Shown here: positions 26,812 to 37,073 of the stretch, piece after piece
Position numbering within the stretch: the stretch's first letter is position 1
Layout of the letters: every line of letters starts with the position of its first letter
Source of the DNA: Sphingomonas ginkgonis
Lineage (GTDB): Bacteria > Pseudomonadota > Alphaproteobacteria > Sphingomonadales > Sphingomonadaceae
Direction of reading: 5' to 3'
Assembly: GCF_003970925.1 (NCBI RefSeq)
Contig: NZ_RWJF01000001.1
Span: 1,110,501-1,174,500, forward strand
Length of the DNA: 64,000 nucleotides
Notes under the pieces: model-generated
The model's input: the letters and a program-made list of their open reading frames with translations, nothing else
What the model was told of the DNA's origin: nothing
The model's database searches: none
Translations under genes and position numbers: made by a program

Positions 26812-27881
26812 TGCTCTACCTGATCGCCGAATATTTCGGGTTTCCGCACCTTCTCAATCTTGTCCGCTACATCAGCTTCCGGGCTGGCGCGGCGAGCGCG
26901 ACCGCGCTGGTGATCGGCCTGATCTGGGGACCGACCTTCATCGGATGGCTGCGGGTGCGCCAGGGCAAGGGGCAGCCGATCCGCGCCGACGGGCCGCAGA
27001 CCCACCTCGCCAAGCGCGGCACGCCAACCATGGGCGGGCTGCTGATCCTGATCTCGGTCGGGATCTCGGTCCTGCTCTGGATGGACCTTCGCAACCCCTA
27101 TGTCTGGGCCTGCCTGCTGGTCACCGGCGGGTTCGGGCTGATCGGCTTCCTCGACGACTGGGACAAGGTCCGGAAGGCCCATCATGCAGGGCTGAGCGGC
27201 AAAACGCGCCTGATGTTCGAGTTCCTGATCGCCGGCGCGGCGACCTTCCTGATGGTCCAGTCGGGCAACACCAATCTCTACCTGCCCTTTTACTCCGGGC
27301 CGGTGCTCTACCTCGGCTGGCTTTACGTCATCTTCGGGGCGTTCGTGATCGTCGCGTTCGGCAATGCAGTGAACCTCACCGACGGGCTAGACGGACTGGC
27401 CACCATGCCGGTGATCATCGCTTCGATCGCCTTCCTCATCATCGCTTATCTGGTCGGCAATGCGAAGTTCGCCACCTACCTCGGCATCCCGCACGTACCG
27501 GGCGTCGGCGACCTCACGGTGCTGCTGCTGGCAGTGGTCGGGGCGGGGCTCGCGTTCCTCTGGTTCAACGCGCCCCCGGCGGCGGTCTTCATGGGCGACA
27601 CCGGAAGCCTCGCACTCGGCGGAGCCCTCGGCGCGGTTGCGGTCGCCTGCCATCACGAGTTCGTGCTGGCGATCGTCGGCGGGCTGTTCGTGCTCGAAGC
27701 CGTCAGCGTCATCATCCAGGTTTTCTGGTTCAAGCGCACCGGCCGGCGCATCTTCAAGATGGCGCCGATCCATCATCATTTCGAGCAGCTCGGGTGGAGC
27801 GAGCCGACCGTGGTGATCCGCTTCTGGATCGTCGCCTTCATCCTCGCGCTGGCGGGGCTGTCGACCCTCAAGCTCCGGTGA
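26811..27881 (+). CDS. mraY: Phospho-MurNAc-pentapeptide translocase MraY
   Basis: Inner-membrane enzyme making lipid I from UDP-MurNAc-pentapeptide and undecaprenyl phosphate. 356 residues, about ten transmembrane helices. Diagnostic motifs: [12 protein letters not shown], the Asp pair in [34 protein letters not shown] and MAPIHHHFE. The start is ATG 26811 ([13 protein letters not shown]), with AGGAG upstream and a TAATG junction with murF. Its TGA overlaps the murD GTG. Confidence 0.97.
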   Translation: MLYLIAEYFGFPHLLNLVRYISFRAGAASATALVIGLIWGPTFIGWLRVRQGKGQPIRADGPQTHLAKRGTPTMGGLLILISVGISVLLWMDLRNPYVWACLLVTGGFGLIGFLDDWDKVRKAHHAGLSGKTRLMFEFLIAGAATFLMVQSGNTNLYLPFYSGPVLYLGWLYVIFGAFVIVAFGNAVNLTDGLDGLATMPVIIASIAFLIIAYLVGNAKFATYLGIPHVPGVGDLTVLLLAVVGAGLAFLWFNAPPAAVFMGDTGSLALGGALGAVAVACHHEFVLAIVGGLFVLEAVSVIIQVFWFKRTGRRIFKMAPIHHHFEQLGWSEPTVVIRFWIVAFILALAGLSTLKLR

Positions 27882-29263
27882 TCACGGCCCGCGCCTGGGC
27901 CGGCCGGCACTATGCGGTCTACGGCCTGGCGCGATCGGGCCTCGCGACGGTGCGCGCGCTGCTGGCGAGCGGGGCGACGGTCACCGCGTGGGACGAGCGG
28001 GAAGTGGCGAGGGCTGCGCTCAAATCCTCCCCTGCCGTTGCAGGGGAGGGGGACCGCTCGCCATCGGCGACTGGTGGAGGGGCCCCTCCGTCAGTCGCTG
28101 GCGCGACTGCCACCTCCCCTGCAAGGGCAGGGGAGGATCAGTTGACCCTCGCCCCCCTCGACGACCTCTCGGGCATCGACGCCCTCGTCCTCTCCCCCGG
28201 CGTTCCGCTCAACACCCACCCGCTCGCCGCCCGCGCCCGCGAGGCAGGGGTCGAAATCATCGGCGACATCGAGCTGTTCGCCCGCGCCCGGCCCGAGCTG
28301 CCGGCGCACAATGTGGTCGGGATCACCGGCACCAACGGCAAGTCGACGACGACGGCGCTGGTCCACCACATCCTGAAGACCGCCGGCGTGCCGACGACGA
28401 TGGGCGGCAACATCGGCCTGCCGATCCTAGCGCAGAACCCGCTGCCCGCGGGCGGGGTCTATGTGCTCGAGCTGTCGAGCTACCAGATCGACCTGACGCA
28501 GAGCCTCGACTGCGATGTCGCGGTGCTGCTCAACATCACGCCGGATCATCTCGACCGGTACGACAGCTTCGAGGCCTATGCAGCAAGCAAGGCTCGGCTG
28601 TTCGACATGTCGAGCGGCGAGACGGTCATCGTGGGCAGCGACGCACCGACGCGCTCGATCGCTTCCCGTCATCCCCGCGCAAGCGGGGATCCCGCTTCTT
28701 CCCTCAAGCTGGACCCCCGCTTCCGCGGGGGTGACGCCTTGGTGGGACCGCACAACGAGCAGAACATTCTGGCGGCGCTCCTCACCGCGCAGGCGCTCGG
28801 AATCGCTGACGAACAAATCGCCGACGCCCTTCACACCTATCCCGGCCTGCCCCATCGAATGGAGCGCGTGGCGAACCGCGACGGCGTCCTGTTCGTCAAC
28901 GACAGCAAAGCCACCAATGCGGAATCCGCCGCTCCGGCGCTCGCCGCGTTCGAGCGTGTTCGGTGGATCGTCGGGGGGCTCGCCAAGACCGAGGATCTGG
29001 GGCCTGCGGCCGACCACCTCGGCCATGTCGCCAAGGCCTACACCATCGGCAAGGCCGGGCCGATGTTCGCCCGCCTGCTGGAAGCTCGCGGTGTGGCCGT
29101 GGAGCCATGCGAAACGCTTGAAAATGCGGTGAATCGCGCGGCGGCGGATTCACAGCCGGGCGATGTTGTTCTACTCTCCCCGGCGAGCGCCTCGTTCGAC
29201 CAGTTCCGGGACTTCGAGGCGCGCGGGGAAGCGTTCCGAAACGCCGTGGGGGCATTGTCATGA
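27878..29263 (+). CDS. murD: UDP-MurNAc-Ala D-Glu ligase MurD, with two repeat-derived segments
   Basis: Adds D-glutamate in the cytoplasmic lipid II pathway. 461 residues from GTG 27878 (GTGA overlap with mraY). Core motifs are intact: [18 protein letters not shown] (151-158), [32 protein letters not shown] with the expected carbamoyl Lys, GLPHRME, NDSKATN and [10 protein letters not shown]. Two stretches are unlike any MurD. Residues 49-87 are encoded by a 115-bp palindromic element, and residues 264-287 by a different 70-bp palindromic element; both are read in frame. The first separates uridine-domain strands; the second occupies the variable part of the central domain. The enzyme should still work because this is the only murD here and the gene is otherwise undamaged. 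Confidence 0.94.
   Translation: MITARAWAGRHYAVYGLARSGLATVRALLASGATVTAWDEREVARAALKSSPAVAGEGDRSPSATGGGAPPSVAGATATSPARAGEDQLTLAPLDDLSGIDALVLSPGVPLNTHPLAARAREAGVEIIGDIELFARARPELPAHNVVGITGTNGKSTTTALVHHILKTAGVPTTMGGNIGLPILAQNPLPAGGVYVLELSSYQIDLTQSLDCDVAVLLNITPDHLDRYDSFEAYAASKARLFDMSSGETVIVGSDAPTRSIASRHPRASGDPASSLKLDPRFRGGDALVGPHNEQNILAALLTAQALGIADEQIADALHTYPGLPHRMERVANRDGVLFVNDSKATNAESAAPALAAFERVRWIVGGLAKTEDLGPAADHLGHVAKAYTIGKAGPMFARLLEARGVAVEPCETLENAVNRAAADSQPGDVVLLSPASASFDQFRDFEARGEAFRNAVGALS
28024..28138 (+). repeat. Palindromic repeat pair inserted in murD (same family as the bamB-der units)
   Basis: 115 bp ending in perfect 13-bp inverted repeats (ATCCTCCCCTGCC at 28024-28036 and its complement at 28126-28138). 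The left half follows the unit plan of the bamB-der repeats (stem, GGGGGACCGCTCG, CTGGTGGAGGGGCC); the right half is a reverse unit. They meet at the 14-bp palindrome GGAGGGGCCCCTCC (28076-28089). Confidence 0.88.
28667..28736 (+). repeat. Second palindromic repeat (different family) inside murD
   Basis: 70 bp with ends CGTCATCCCCGCG (28667-28679) and CGCGGGGGTGACG (28724-28736), matching as inverted repeats at 12 of 13 positions. The in-frame translation HPRASGDP ... DPRFRGGDA is a signature widely seen where this class of bacterial repeat is read as protein. Confidence 0.82.
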
Positions 29264-30480
29264 CCAGCATCACTGGAAGACTGAAGGCGACGCGCGGCCT
29301 GGTCGACGCGAACCGCTACGGCCGGGCCGACCGCTCCGCCATCGGCCGCTGGTTCTGGGAGATCGACCGAGTCCTGCTGCTGCTGGTCACGGTGCTGATC
29401 GCGATCGGGCTGATCGCGGTCGCCGCCGCCTCGCCTGCGGCGGGCGAGCGCTACTCGGGCGGCACGCTCCAGCTTGCCGGGCTGCACTTCTTTTATCGCC
29501 AGCTCGTCTGGATCGCGCTGTCGGTACCGGTGATGGTCGGCATTTCGATGATGCCGCGCGAGCGGGCTCGCCGCCTGTCGCTCGTCGGCGCCGCGGTGTT
29601 CATGGCGATGCTGGTGTTCGTCCCGATCATCGGGCCTGAGGTGAACGGCGCCCGGCGCTGGATCGGCGTCGGCTTCGCGCAAGTCCAGCCGTCGGAGTTC
29701 CTCAAGCCCTTCTTTGTCGTGTCGATGGCGTGGCTACTTTCCCTCAAGGAGGGCGACAAGAGCCTGCCGGTCTATCCCGCCTCGGCGCTGGTGGTCGGGA
29801 TCGTCGCGGTGCTGTTGATGAAGCAGCCCGACTTTGGTTCGACGGTCATCTTCGTCACCGTGTGGGTGGCGATGCTGGCGCTCGCCGGCCTGCCGCTCCG
29901 GATCCTCGGGATCATCGGCGCGCTCGGCGCGGTCGGCGTCGTCCTCGCCTACTTCTTCTACCCCGTCGCCACCGTCCGGATCGACGGCTTCCTCTATGGC
30001 GAAGGCGACAACTTCCAGGTGATCAACGCGATGCGGACGCTGACCGCGGGCGGACTGCTCGGCATGGGCCCGGGCGCCGGGACCCGCAAGTTCGGCCTGC
30101 CCGAGCCGCACACCGACTACATCTTCTCGGTCATCGGCGAGGAGTTCGGGCTGATCGCCTGCATCGCCATCGCCTGCCTCTACCTGGCGATCGTCGCCCG
30201 CGTGCTGATCAAGCTGCTCGACGAGGAGAACAGCTTCGCCATTCTCGCCGCGGCCGGTCTGGCGGTAGAGTTCGGGCTGCAGGCGATGATCAACATGGCG
30301 GTCAACGTCCACCTGGCACCGTCCAAGGGCATGACCCTGCCGTTCATCAGCTATGGTGGCTCGTCGATGCTGGCGTTGTCCATCGGGATGGGGCTTCTGC
30401 TCGCCTTTACCCGCAGAAATCCGTATCTGAAGCGCTCGCCCTATGTCGTGAAGTGGAGCGGGGACCGGGAAACCGCGTGA
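29260..30480 (+). CDS. ftsW: Septal peptidoglycan glycosyltransferase FtsW
   Basis: SEDS-family polymerase that extends septal glycan strands from lipid II together with FtsI. 406 residues, ten predicted membrane helices after a cytoplasmic N-terminus of about 40 residues. Typical motifs: GARRWIGVGFAQVQPSEFLK, KQPDFGSTVIF, the loop with GPGAGTRKFGLPEPHTDYIF, VIGEEFGLIAC, and GMTLPFISYGGSS. ATGA overlap with murD; the stop overlaps the murG GTG. Confidence 0.96.
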   Translation: MTSITGRLKATRGLVDANRYGRADRSAIGRWFWEIDRVLLLLVTVLIAIGLIAVAAASPAAGERYSGGTLQLAGLHFFYRQLVWIALSVPVMVGISMMPRERARRLSLVGAAVFMAMLVFVPIIGPEVNGARRWIGVGFAQVQPSEFLKPFFVVSMAWLLSLKEGDKSLPVYPASALVVGIVAVLLMKQPDFGSTVIFVTVWVAMLALAGLPLRILGIIGALGAVGVVLAYFFYPVATVRIDGFLYGEGDNFQVINAMRTLTAGGLLGMGPGAGTRKFGLPEPHTDYIFSVIGEEFGLIACIAIACLYLAIVARVLIKLLDEENSFAILAAAGLAVEFGLQAMINMAVNVHLAPSKGMTLPFISYGGSSMLALSIGMGLLLAFTRRNPYLKRSPYVVKWSGDRETA

Positions 30481-31646
30481 CGCGCATGAATTTCGTACTC
30501 GCCGCCGGAGGAACCGGCGGACACATGATCCCCGCCCATGCCCTCGCCGCCGAGCTGAAGCGGCGGGGCCATGGCGTGCTACTGATCACCGACGATCGGG
30601 GCCGGCGCATTCCGGGCCTGTTTGACGGCGTGCCCGTCCATGTGCTGCCGGCCGGGCGCCTCGGCGGTGGCCCGCTCGGCCTCCTCAAGGCGGTGCGCTC
30701 GGTGCTCGCCGGGCGGCGCGAAGCGAAGCGGCTCTATCGCCAGCACCGGCCCGACGCCGTGGTGGGGTTCGGCGGCTACCCGGCCTTCCCCGCGCTGCTC
30801 GCGGCGTCGTCGCTGAAGATCCCGACCGTCCTGCACGAGCAGAATGCGGTGCTGGGCCGGGTCAATCGGCTGCTGGCGCGCGAAGCGCAGGCGATCGCCA
30901 CGGCTTACCCGACGATCGAGAAGCTCAAGCCTGCCCAGCAGGGTAAGGTACGGCTGGTCGGCAACCCGGTGCGCGACAGCATCGTCCGGCTAGGCGAGCT
31001 GCCGTTCCCCGCATTCGACGAGGTGGCGCCGCTCAAGATCCTGGTGACGGGCGGAAGCCAGGGCGCCTCGGTGCTGAGTGACGTGGTGCCGGCCGGGCTG
31101 GGTGCGCTCGATGCGTCGCTCCGCCATCGGCTTCAGGTCGTCCAACAAGTCCGCCCGGAGGAGATGGAGCGGGTCCGTGAAACGTATCGCAAGCTGGAGA
31201 TCCCGGCCGATCTCGCCACCTACATCCACGATATGCCGGCCGAACTCGGCGAGGCCCATGTGGTAATCGGGCGGGCGGGCGCCTCGACCATCGCCGAGTT
31301 GACCGCGGCGGGGCGACCTGCCGTGCTGATCCCGCTGCCGATCGCCACCGACGACCACCAGACCGCCAACGCGCGCGAGATGGTGAAGTCGGGCGGAGCG
31401 CGGATGATCGTCCAGACCGAATTCACGCCCGACACTCTGGCCCGCCAGATCGAGGCGCTCGCCGCCGACCCGGTCGCGCTCGCCAACGCGGCGGCGCGCG
31501 CCCTAGCGGTCGGGCGTCCGCATGCCGCAAGCGACCTCGCCGACCTCGTCGAGCAGGTCGCAGGAAAGGCGTCGCCGCTGCTGGTCGGGCCGGCCAAGAC
31601 CCGGCCTGCCCGGCTCAGCGCCGCTGCCGCGGGCGCCCCGGCATGA
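30477..31646 (+). CDS. murG: Lipid II-forming GlcNAc transferase MurG
   Basis: Transfers GlcNAc to lipid I at the inner face of the membrane. 389 residues from GTG 30477, which overlaps the ftsW stop (GTGA) and has GGGA 6 nt upstream; ATG 30486 is the alternative. GT-B fold motifs: [19 protein letters not shown] at the N-terminus, [41 protein letters not shown], and the donor site [19 protein letters not shown] with [12 protein letters not shown]. The stop overlaps the murC ATG. Confidence 0.96.
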   Translation: MTRMNFVLAAGGTGGHMIPAHALAAELKRRGHGVLLITDDRGRRIPGLFDGVPVHVLPAGRLGGGPLGLLKAVRSVLAGRREAKRLYRQHRPDAVVGFGGYPAFPALLAASSLKIPTVLHEQNAVLGRVNRLLAREAQAIATAYPTIEKLKPAQQGKVRLVGNPVRDSIVRLGELPFPAFDEVAPLKILVTGGSQGASVLSDVVPAGLGALDASLRHRLQVVQQVRPEEMERVRETYRKLEIPADLATYIHDMPAELGEAHVVIGRAGASTIAELTAAGRPAVLIPLPIATDDHQTANAREMVKSGGARMIVQTEFTPDTLARQIEALAADPVALANAAARALAVGRPHAASDLADLVEQVAGKASPLLVGPAKTRPARLSAAAAGAPA

Positions 31647-33058
31647 AGGCGTTCGGGACCGATATCGGGACGATCCACTTCATCGGCATTGGCGGCATCG
31701 GCATGTCCGGCATCGCGGAGGTGATGCACCAGCTCGGCTACAAGGTGCAGGGCTCGGACCAGAGCGAGAGCTATGTCGTCGAGGGGCTCCGCAAGGCGGG
31801 CATCCCGGTGATGGTCGGGCAGAGCGCCGACAATCTCGGCGACGCGACGGTCGTGGTCTGCTCGACCGCGATCCGCGACGACAACCCCGAGGTCCGCGCC
31901 GCCGCCGAGCGCCGCCTGCCGCGGGTGCGGCGGGCGGAGATGCTGGCCGAGCTGATGCGGATGCAGTCGACCATCGCGGTCGCCGGCACCCACGGCAAGA
32001 CCACCACCACCTCGCTGATCGCGGCGATGCTCGACAGCGGCGGGATTCATCCGACCGTGATCAACGGCGGGATCATCAACAGCTACGGCTCCAACGCACG
32101 GCTGGGTTCGTCCGACTGGATGGTGGTTGAGGCCGACGAGAGCGACGGCAGTTTCCTCCGGCTTGACGGCACCATCGCGGTGGTGACCAACATCGACCCC
32201 GAGCACCTCGAGCACTACGGCAGCTTCGAGCGGGTGAAGGACTGTTTCGTCGAGTTCATCGAGAACGTCCCCTTCTACGGGCTGGCGGTGATGTGCGTCG
32301 ACCATCCCGAGGTGCAGAACATCCTGTCGCGGATCCGCGACCGCCGCGTCGTGACCTACGGCTTCTCCGCGCTCGCCGACCTGCGGGCCGACAATGTGAC
32401 CGCCGAGGCGGGCGGATCGCGCTTCGACGCGGTCGTTCGCGGCGCGAACGGCGAGCGGCGGGTGATCGAGGGCGTCCGCGTCCCCATGCCCGGGCGCCAC
32501 AATGTCCAGAACGCGCTGGCCGCGATTGCGGTCGGACTCGAGCTTGGCATGGACGACGAAGGGATCGCCCGCGGGCTGGAAGGCTTCGGCGGGGTCAAGC
32601 GCCGCTTCACCCGCGTCGGCGAGGTCGACGGCGCGACGATCATCGACGACTATGCCCATCATCCGGTGGAGATCCGCGCGGTGCTGTCGGCGGCGCGCGA
32701 GGGGATCGGCGAGGGCCGGGTGATCGCGGTCGTCCAGCCGCACCGCTACTCCCGGCTTCAGTCGCTGATGGACGACTTCACCAACGCCTTCAACGACGCC
32801 GACGTGGTGCTCGTCAGCCCGGTCTATGCGGCCGGCGAGGCGCCGATCGAGGGTGTCGACAACGAAGCGCTGGCCGAGCAGCTGCGCGCCAAGGGGCACC
32901 GCGCCGTCCACACCGTCGACGACAACGGCCACCTCGCTCGCTGCCTGCGCGATCTCGTCGCGAACGGCGACATGGTGATCTGCATGGGCGCCGGCGACAT
33001 CACCAAATGGGCGGCGGGCCTGGCCGGGGCGATCGGCAGCGCCCGGGAAAGCCGATGA
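31643..33058 (+). CDS. murC: UDP-MurNAc L-Ala ligase MurC
   Basis: Attaches L-alanine, the first residue of the stem peptide. 471 residues. N-terminal [17 protein letters not shown] (12-28), ATP loop [12 protein letters not shown] (113-124), [22 protein letters not shown], and the C-terminal [13 protein letters not shown] and [10 protein letters not shown] are all canonical. ATGA overlaps with murG upstream and with murB downstream. Confidence 0.97.
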   Translation: MKAFGTDIGTIHFIGIGGIGMSGIAEVMHQLGYKVQGSDQSESYVVEGLRKAGIPVMVGQSADNLGDATVVVCSTAIRDDNPEVRAAAERRLPRVRRAEMLAELMRMQSTIAVAGTHGKTTTTSLIAAMLDSGGIHPTVINGGIINSYGSNARLGSSDWMVVEADESDGSFLRLDGTIAVVTNIDPEHLEHYGSFERVKDCFVEFIENVPFYGLAVMCVDHPEVQNILSRIRDRRVVTYGFSALADLRADNVTAEAGGSRFDAVVRGANGERRVIEGVRVPMPGRHNVQNALAAIAVGLELGMDDEGIARGLEGFGGVKRRFTRVGEVDGATIIDDYAHHPVEIRAVLSAAREGIGEGRVIAVVQPHRYSRLQSLMDDFTNAFNDADVVLVSPVYAAGEAPIEGVDNEALAEQLRAKGHRAVHTVDDNGHLARCLRDLVANGDMVICMGAGDITKWAAGLAGAIGSARESR

Positions 33059-33990
33059 GCGGCCTTCTTTCCGACACCAACCGCCCCGGGCTCGTCGCCG
33101 ATCGGACGCCGTTCGGCGTGCAGGGCAAGCTGACCCGCAACGCTCCGCTGGCGCCGCTCGTCTGGTTCAAGGCCGGTGGCGCCGCCGAATGGCTGTTTGA
33201 GCCGAAGGACGTGGACGACCTTGCCGCGGCGCTGCGCGGGCTCGATCCCGCCGTCCCGGTCATGGGCCTGGGTCTCGGCTCCAACCTCATCGTTCGCGAT
33301 GGCGGCGTGCCCGGCGTGGTAGTCCGCCTCGGCAAGGCGTTCGCCAAGGTCGAGCGGCTCGACGATCTCACCCTGCGCTGCGGCGGCGGGGCGAGCGGGA
33401 TCCTCGTCTCCTCGGCCGCGCGAGACGCGGGGATCGCCGGCATCGAGTTCCTCCGCTCCATCCCCGGTACGGTCGGCGGCTTCGTCCGGATGAACGGCGG
33501 CGCCTACGGGCGCGAGGTGCGGGACATCCTCGTCGAGGCCGAGGTGGTGCTCCGCTCGGGCGAGCGGCGGACGCTGTCGCTCGACGAACTCGGCTACACC
33601 TATCGCCACAGCGCGCTGCCCGTGCAGGCGATCGTCGTTTCCGCCACCTTCCGGGGCACCGAGGGCGAGTCAGCGGCGATCCAGGCCGAGATGGACCGCA
33701 TCGCCGCCAGCCGCGAGGCCTCGCAGCCGCTGCGCTCGAAGACCGGTGGTTCAACCTTCAAGAACCCGCTGCCGAGCAAGGCGTGGGAGGTCATCGACCG
33801 GGCCGGCTGCCGGGGCCTGACGATCGGCGATGCCCAAGTCTCGGAAAAGCATTGCAACTTCCTCCTCAACTTGGGAAGCGCGACGAGCGCGGACATCGAG
33901 GCATTGGGCGAGGAGGTCCGGCGCCGGGTGCGCGCCGACAGCGGCGTCGAGCTGGAATGGGAGATTCAGCGGGTGGGAGTGAAGGGGTGA
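33055..33990 (+). CDS. murB: UDP-N-acetylenolpyruvoylglucosamine reductase MurB
   Basis: FAD enzyme that reduces enolpyruvyl-UDP-GlcNAc to UDP-MurNAc with NADPH. 311 residues, type II length. FAD-binding segments [28 protein letters not shown] and [20 protein letters not shown]; then TYRHSALP, and the active-site region [10 protein letters not shown] with the catalytic Ser, plus [18 protein letters not shown]. The start is ATG 33055 (MSGLLSDTN) overlapping murC. The stop overlaps the ddl GTG. Confidence 0.96.
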   Translation: MSGLLSDTNRPGLVADRTPFGVQGKLTRNAPLAPLVWFKAGGAAEWLFEPKDVDDLAAALRGLDPAVPVMGLGLGSNLIVRDGGVPGVVVRLGKAFAKVERLDDLTLRCGGGASGILVSSAARDAGIAGIEFLRSIPGTVGGFVRMNGGAYGREVRDILVEAEVVLRSGERRTLSLDELGYTYRHSALPVQAIVVSATFRGTEGESAAIQAEMDRIAASREASQPLRSKTGGSTFKNPLPSKAWEVIDRAGCRGLTIGDAQVSEKHCNFLLNLGSATSADIEALGEEVRRRVRADSGVELEWEIQRVGVKG

Positions 33991-34913
33991 ACCGCGACAT
34001 GCACGTGGTCGTGCTGATGGGCGGCTGGTCGTCCGAGCGCGACGTGTCGCTGACCAGCGGTCGCGGGGTCGCCGACGCGCTGCGCGAGCGTGGCTGGTCC
34101 AACGTCACCACCCTCGACATGGAGCGCGACGTCGCCGCCAAGCTGGCCGAGCTCCGGCCTGACGTCGTGTTCAACGCCCTGCACGGCACGCCCGGCGAGG
34201 ACGGGACGGTTCAGGGCATGCTCGACCTGATGGGAATCCGCTATACCCACAGCGGGCTCACCACCTCGGCGATCGCGATCGACAAGGAACTGACCAAGCT
34301 GCTGCTGGTCCCGGCCGGAGTGCGCATGCCGGCGGGCACGATCGTCGACAGCGAGACGCTCTACGACGCCGACCCGATCGCCCGGCCCTATGTGCTGAAG
34401 CCGGTCAACGAGGGATCGTCGGTCGGCGTGGCGATCGTCACCCAGGAGAGCAATTACGGGTCGCCGATCGGTCGCGAGACCGAGGGACCGTGGAAGCATT
34501 TCGACCGATTGCTGGCCGAGCCGTTCGTGCGGGGGCACGAGCTGACCGTCGCGGTGGTCGGCGGCGAGTCGCTGTGCGTCACCGAACTGAAACCGCGCAC
34601 CGGCTTCTACGATTACGAGAGCAAATACACCGATGGCATGACCGAGCATGTCTGCCCTGCCGACGTTCCCGCCGACATCGCCGCGGCGATGATGCGGATG
34701 GCGGCGGATGCGCACCGGGTGCTCGGCTGCAAGGGCGCCTCGCGCTCAGACTTCCGCTGGGACGACGAGCAGGGCGAAGACGGCCTCTACCTGCTCGAGG
34801 TCAACACCCAGCCCGGCATGACCCCGCTCAGCCTCGTTCCCGAACAGGCGAAGCAGCGCGGCATTTCTTATGGTGAACTGGTCGAGAAGCTGATCGCGGA
34901 GGCGCTGGAGTAA
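33987..34913 (+). CDS. ddl: D-alanine--D-alanine ligase
   Basis: ATP-grasp enzyme making the D-Ala-D-Ala used by MurF. 308 residues from GTG 33987, which overlaps the murB stop (GTGA) with GGAG about 8 nt upstream; ATG 33999 would remove four residues. Motifs: VLMGGWSSERDVSL, NALHGTPGEDGTVQGML, YTHSGLTTSAIAIDK, VLKPVNEGSSVGV, and LYLLEVNTQPGMTPLSLVP, which holds the metal ligands and the substrate Ser region. Its TAA overlaps the ftsQ ATG. Confidence 0.96.
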   Translation: MNRDMHVVVLMGGWSSERDVSLTSGRGVADALRERGWSNVTTLDMERDVAAKLAELRPDVVFNALHGTPGEDGTVQGMLDLMGIRYTHSGLTTSAIAIDKELTKLLLVPAGVRMPAGTIVDSETLYDADPIARPYVLKPVNEGSSVGVAIVTQESNYGSPIGRETEGPWKHFDRLLAEPFVRGHELTVAVVGGESLCVTELKPRTGFYDYESKYTDGMTEHVCPADVPADIAAAMMRMAADAHRVLGCKGASRSDFRWDDEQGEDGLYLLEVNTQPGMTPLSLVPEQAKQRGISYGELVEKLIAEALE

Positions 34914-35779
34914 TGGCGGCGGCGGGGGCACGGAAAGGCAAGGCCAAGAAGGGTGGTCGGCCGACCGCCGCGCGCAAGCTGGCGGCGGCGCTGCCGCTTG
35001 AGGAAGGCAGCGCGAACAAGCTTGCGGGATGGGGAATTGGGCTGTTCGTGGCGTTCCTCGTCGCGCTGCTGATCGTAGCCTTCGGCATTCCGCGTCTGAT
35101 CGGCGAGCAGCTTGGCGAAGCGGTCGGTGGCGCCGGCTTCGAGCTCAAGCGGGTCGACATCAAGGGCAACCGCCACATGGCGACCGCGCCCATCTACGCC
35201 ATCGCCTTCGACCAGCCGTCCAAGGCAATGCCGCTGGTCGACGTCGCGGCCGTGCGCGGCAAGCTGCTGCAGTTCGGCTGGGTCAAGGATGCGCGGGTGT
35301 CGCGCCGGCTGCCCGACACGCTGGCGATCGACATCGTCGAGCGGACTCCGGCGGCGGTGTGGCAAAATCGCGAGCAGCTCAACCTCGTCGATGGCGACGG
35401 GGTGGTGCTGCAGAAGGTCCCGGTCGACCGGATGCCCGACCTGCCGCTGCTGATCGGGCCGGGCGCCAACGGCCATGCCCGGGAACTGGGATCGCTGATC
35501 GCCGCGGTCCCGACGCTCAAGCCGCAGCTCGTCTCGGCGACCTGGATCGGCGGCCGGCGGTGGGACCTCGCCTTCCAGTCGGGCGAGACGATCTCGCTTC
35601 CCGAAGGCGACACGTCCGCCGCGCAGGCGCTGGCCCGCTTCGCCCGCCTCGACAAGTCTTCTGGGCTGCTCGGCCGGGGGATCCTCCGCTTCGATCTCCG
35701 CCTTCCCGACAAGATGATAGTCCGCCTGCCCCGCGCGCCCGGCGAGAGCCTGACCCCCTCGACGGAGAATGCCGGCTGA
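34913..35779 (+). CDS. ftsQ: Division protein FtsQ
   Basis: Bitopic division protein that forms FtsQLB and signals to FtsWI. 288 residues: a basic cytoplasmic N-terminus (ARKGKAKKGGRPTAARK), one transmembrane helix (about 38-57), a POTRA domain beginning FELKRVDIKGNRHMA, then the FtsQ beta domain with VSRRLPDTLAIDIVERTPAAVW. The C-terminal tail contains RILRFDLRLPDK-like residues (GILRFDLRLPDKM) typical of FtsQ. Junctions with ddl (TAATG) and ftsA (TGATG) overlap by one base. Confidence 0.94.
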   Translation: MAAAGARKGKAKKGGRPTAARKLAAALPLEEGSANKLAGWGIGLFVAFLVALLIVAFGIPRLIGEQLGEAVGGAGFELKRVDIKGNRHMATAPIYAIAFDQPSKAMPLVDVAAVRGKLLQFGWVKDARVSRRLPDTLAIDIVERTPAAVWQNREQLNLVDGDGVVLQKVPVDRMPDLPLLIGPGANGHARELGSLIAAVPTLKPQLVSATWIGGRRWDLAFQSGETISLPEGDTSAAQALARFARLDKSSGLLGRGILRFDLRLPDKMIVRLPRAPGESLTPSTENAG

Positions 35780-37032
35780 TGGCCGTGTCGCCCGACAAGC
35801 CGCTGATCGGCGCCCTCGATATCGGATCGTCCAAGGTTTCCGCGCTGATCTGCACGCAGGAGACGGACGGGCGCCTCACCGTGCTCGGCACCGGGCAGCG
35901 CCAGAGCCGCGGCATCAAGCGCGGCTACATCGCCGACATGGAGGCGAGCGAATTCGCGGTTCGCGAAGCCGTGGAGCAGGCCGAGAAGCTGTCCGGCGTC
36001 ACCATCGACGACGTGTGGGCGAGCTTCGGCGCCGGCGGCCTGTCGAGCGACCTCGCCAATGTCGAGGTGGAGCTCGGTGGCCACCAGGTCGAGCAGACCG
36101 ACGTCGACCAGCTGCTGCGCACCGGTCGCGATGCGATCAACCGGGACGGGCAGATGGTTCTGCACGCCCATCCCGCGCTCTACACGCTGGACGGGGTGCA
36201 GGGCGTCAAGAACCCGATCGGCCTCCACGCCGACCGGCTCGGGGTCGACATCCACGTCGTTGCCGCCGACCCGGCCCCGCTGCGCAATATCGACCTTACG
36301 ATCCGCTCCGCGCACCTCGGGGTGAAGGCGATCGTCGCCTCGCCGGTCGCCGCGGCGCTGGCCTGCCTCACCGAGGAGGAGCGCGACCTCGGGGTGGCGC
36401 TGGTCGAACTGGGTGCCGAGGTCACCAACGTCAGCCTGCACGCCGGCGGAATGCTGGTGGGGTTGCGCTCGATCCCGCTCGGCGCGCGTGACATCACCGA
36501 CGACATCGCCTGCGCCTTCGGGGTGAAGCGCCGCGACGCCGAGCGGATGAAATGTTTCCACGGCTCGGCCATGACGTCCCCACGCGACAATCACGAGATG
36601 ATCGAGGCGCTGGCGGTCGGTGCGGAAGAGGGCGCCGAGCCAATGCGGATCAGCCGCGCCCAGCTGATGACCGTCATCCGCCAACGGATTGAGGAGGTCA
36701 CCGGCGAGGTCGAGGCCAGCCTCAAGAGCCTCGGTTTTACCGGACCGGTCGGCCGCCAGGTGGTGCTGACCGGCGGCGGCGCCGACCTCAAGAACATCGC
36801 CGACTATATGCAGGGCGTGCTCGGCCGAGCGGTGCGGGTCGGCCGCCCGCGGCAGATCCCCGGCCTCCCCGACGCGCACAGCGGCCCCGGTTTCTCGACG
36901 CTGGTCGGGCTCGCGCTGCTGGCGAGCGGCGGCGAGACGGACATCCGGGACATCGGCCTGCCAATGGCACCCAAGAAGAAGGCGGAAGGCGTGGTCGGCC
37001 GCTTCATGTCGGCGCTGCGGGGCGGTTTCTAA
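35779..37032 (+). CDS. ftsA: Division protein FtsA
   Basis: Actin-like protein that tethers FtsZ to the membrane. 417 residues. N-terminal phosphate loop GALDIGSSKVSALI (about 11-24), the 1C domain region, and VLTGGGADLKNIADYM near residue 335 for the second nucleotide motif. The extreme C-terminus VVGRFMSALRGGF is the amphipathic membrane-targeting helix. The start is ATG 35779 (MAVSPDKPLIGALD). In most relatives ftsZ follows at once; here an MFS gene lies between. Confidence 0.96.
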   Translation: MAVSPDKPLIGALDIGSSKVSALICTQETDGRLTVLGTGQRQSRGIKRGYIADMEASEFAVREAVEQAEKLSGVTIDDVWASFGAGGLSSDLANVEVELGGHQVEQTDVDQLLRTGRDAINRDGQMVLHAHPALYTLDGVQGVKNPIGLHADRLGVDIHVVAADPAPLRNIDLTIRSAHLGVKAIVASPVAAALACLTEEERDLGVALVELGAEVTNVSLHAGGMLVGLRSIPLGARDITDDIACAFGVKRRDAERMKCFHGSAMTSPRDNHEMIEALAVGAEEGAEPMRISRAQLMTVIRQRIEEVTGEVEASLKSLGFTGPVGRQVVLTGGGADLKNIADYMQGVLGRAVRVGRPRQIPGLPDAHSGPGFSTLVGLALLASGGETDIRDIGLPMAPKKKAEGVVGRFMSALRGGF

Positions 37033-37073
37033 AGCTGCACTGCGGGCCACCGCCCAGAATCGAGAGGAACAGC

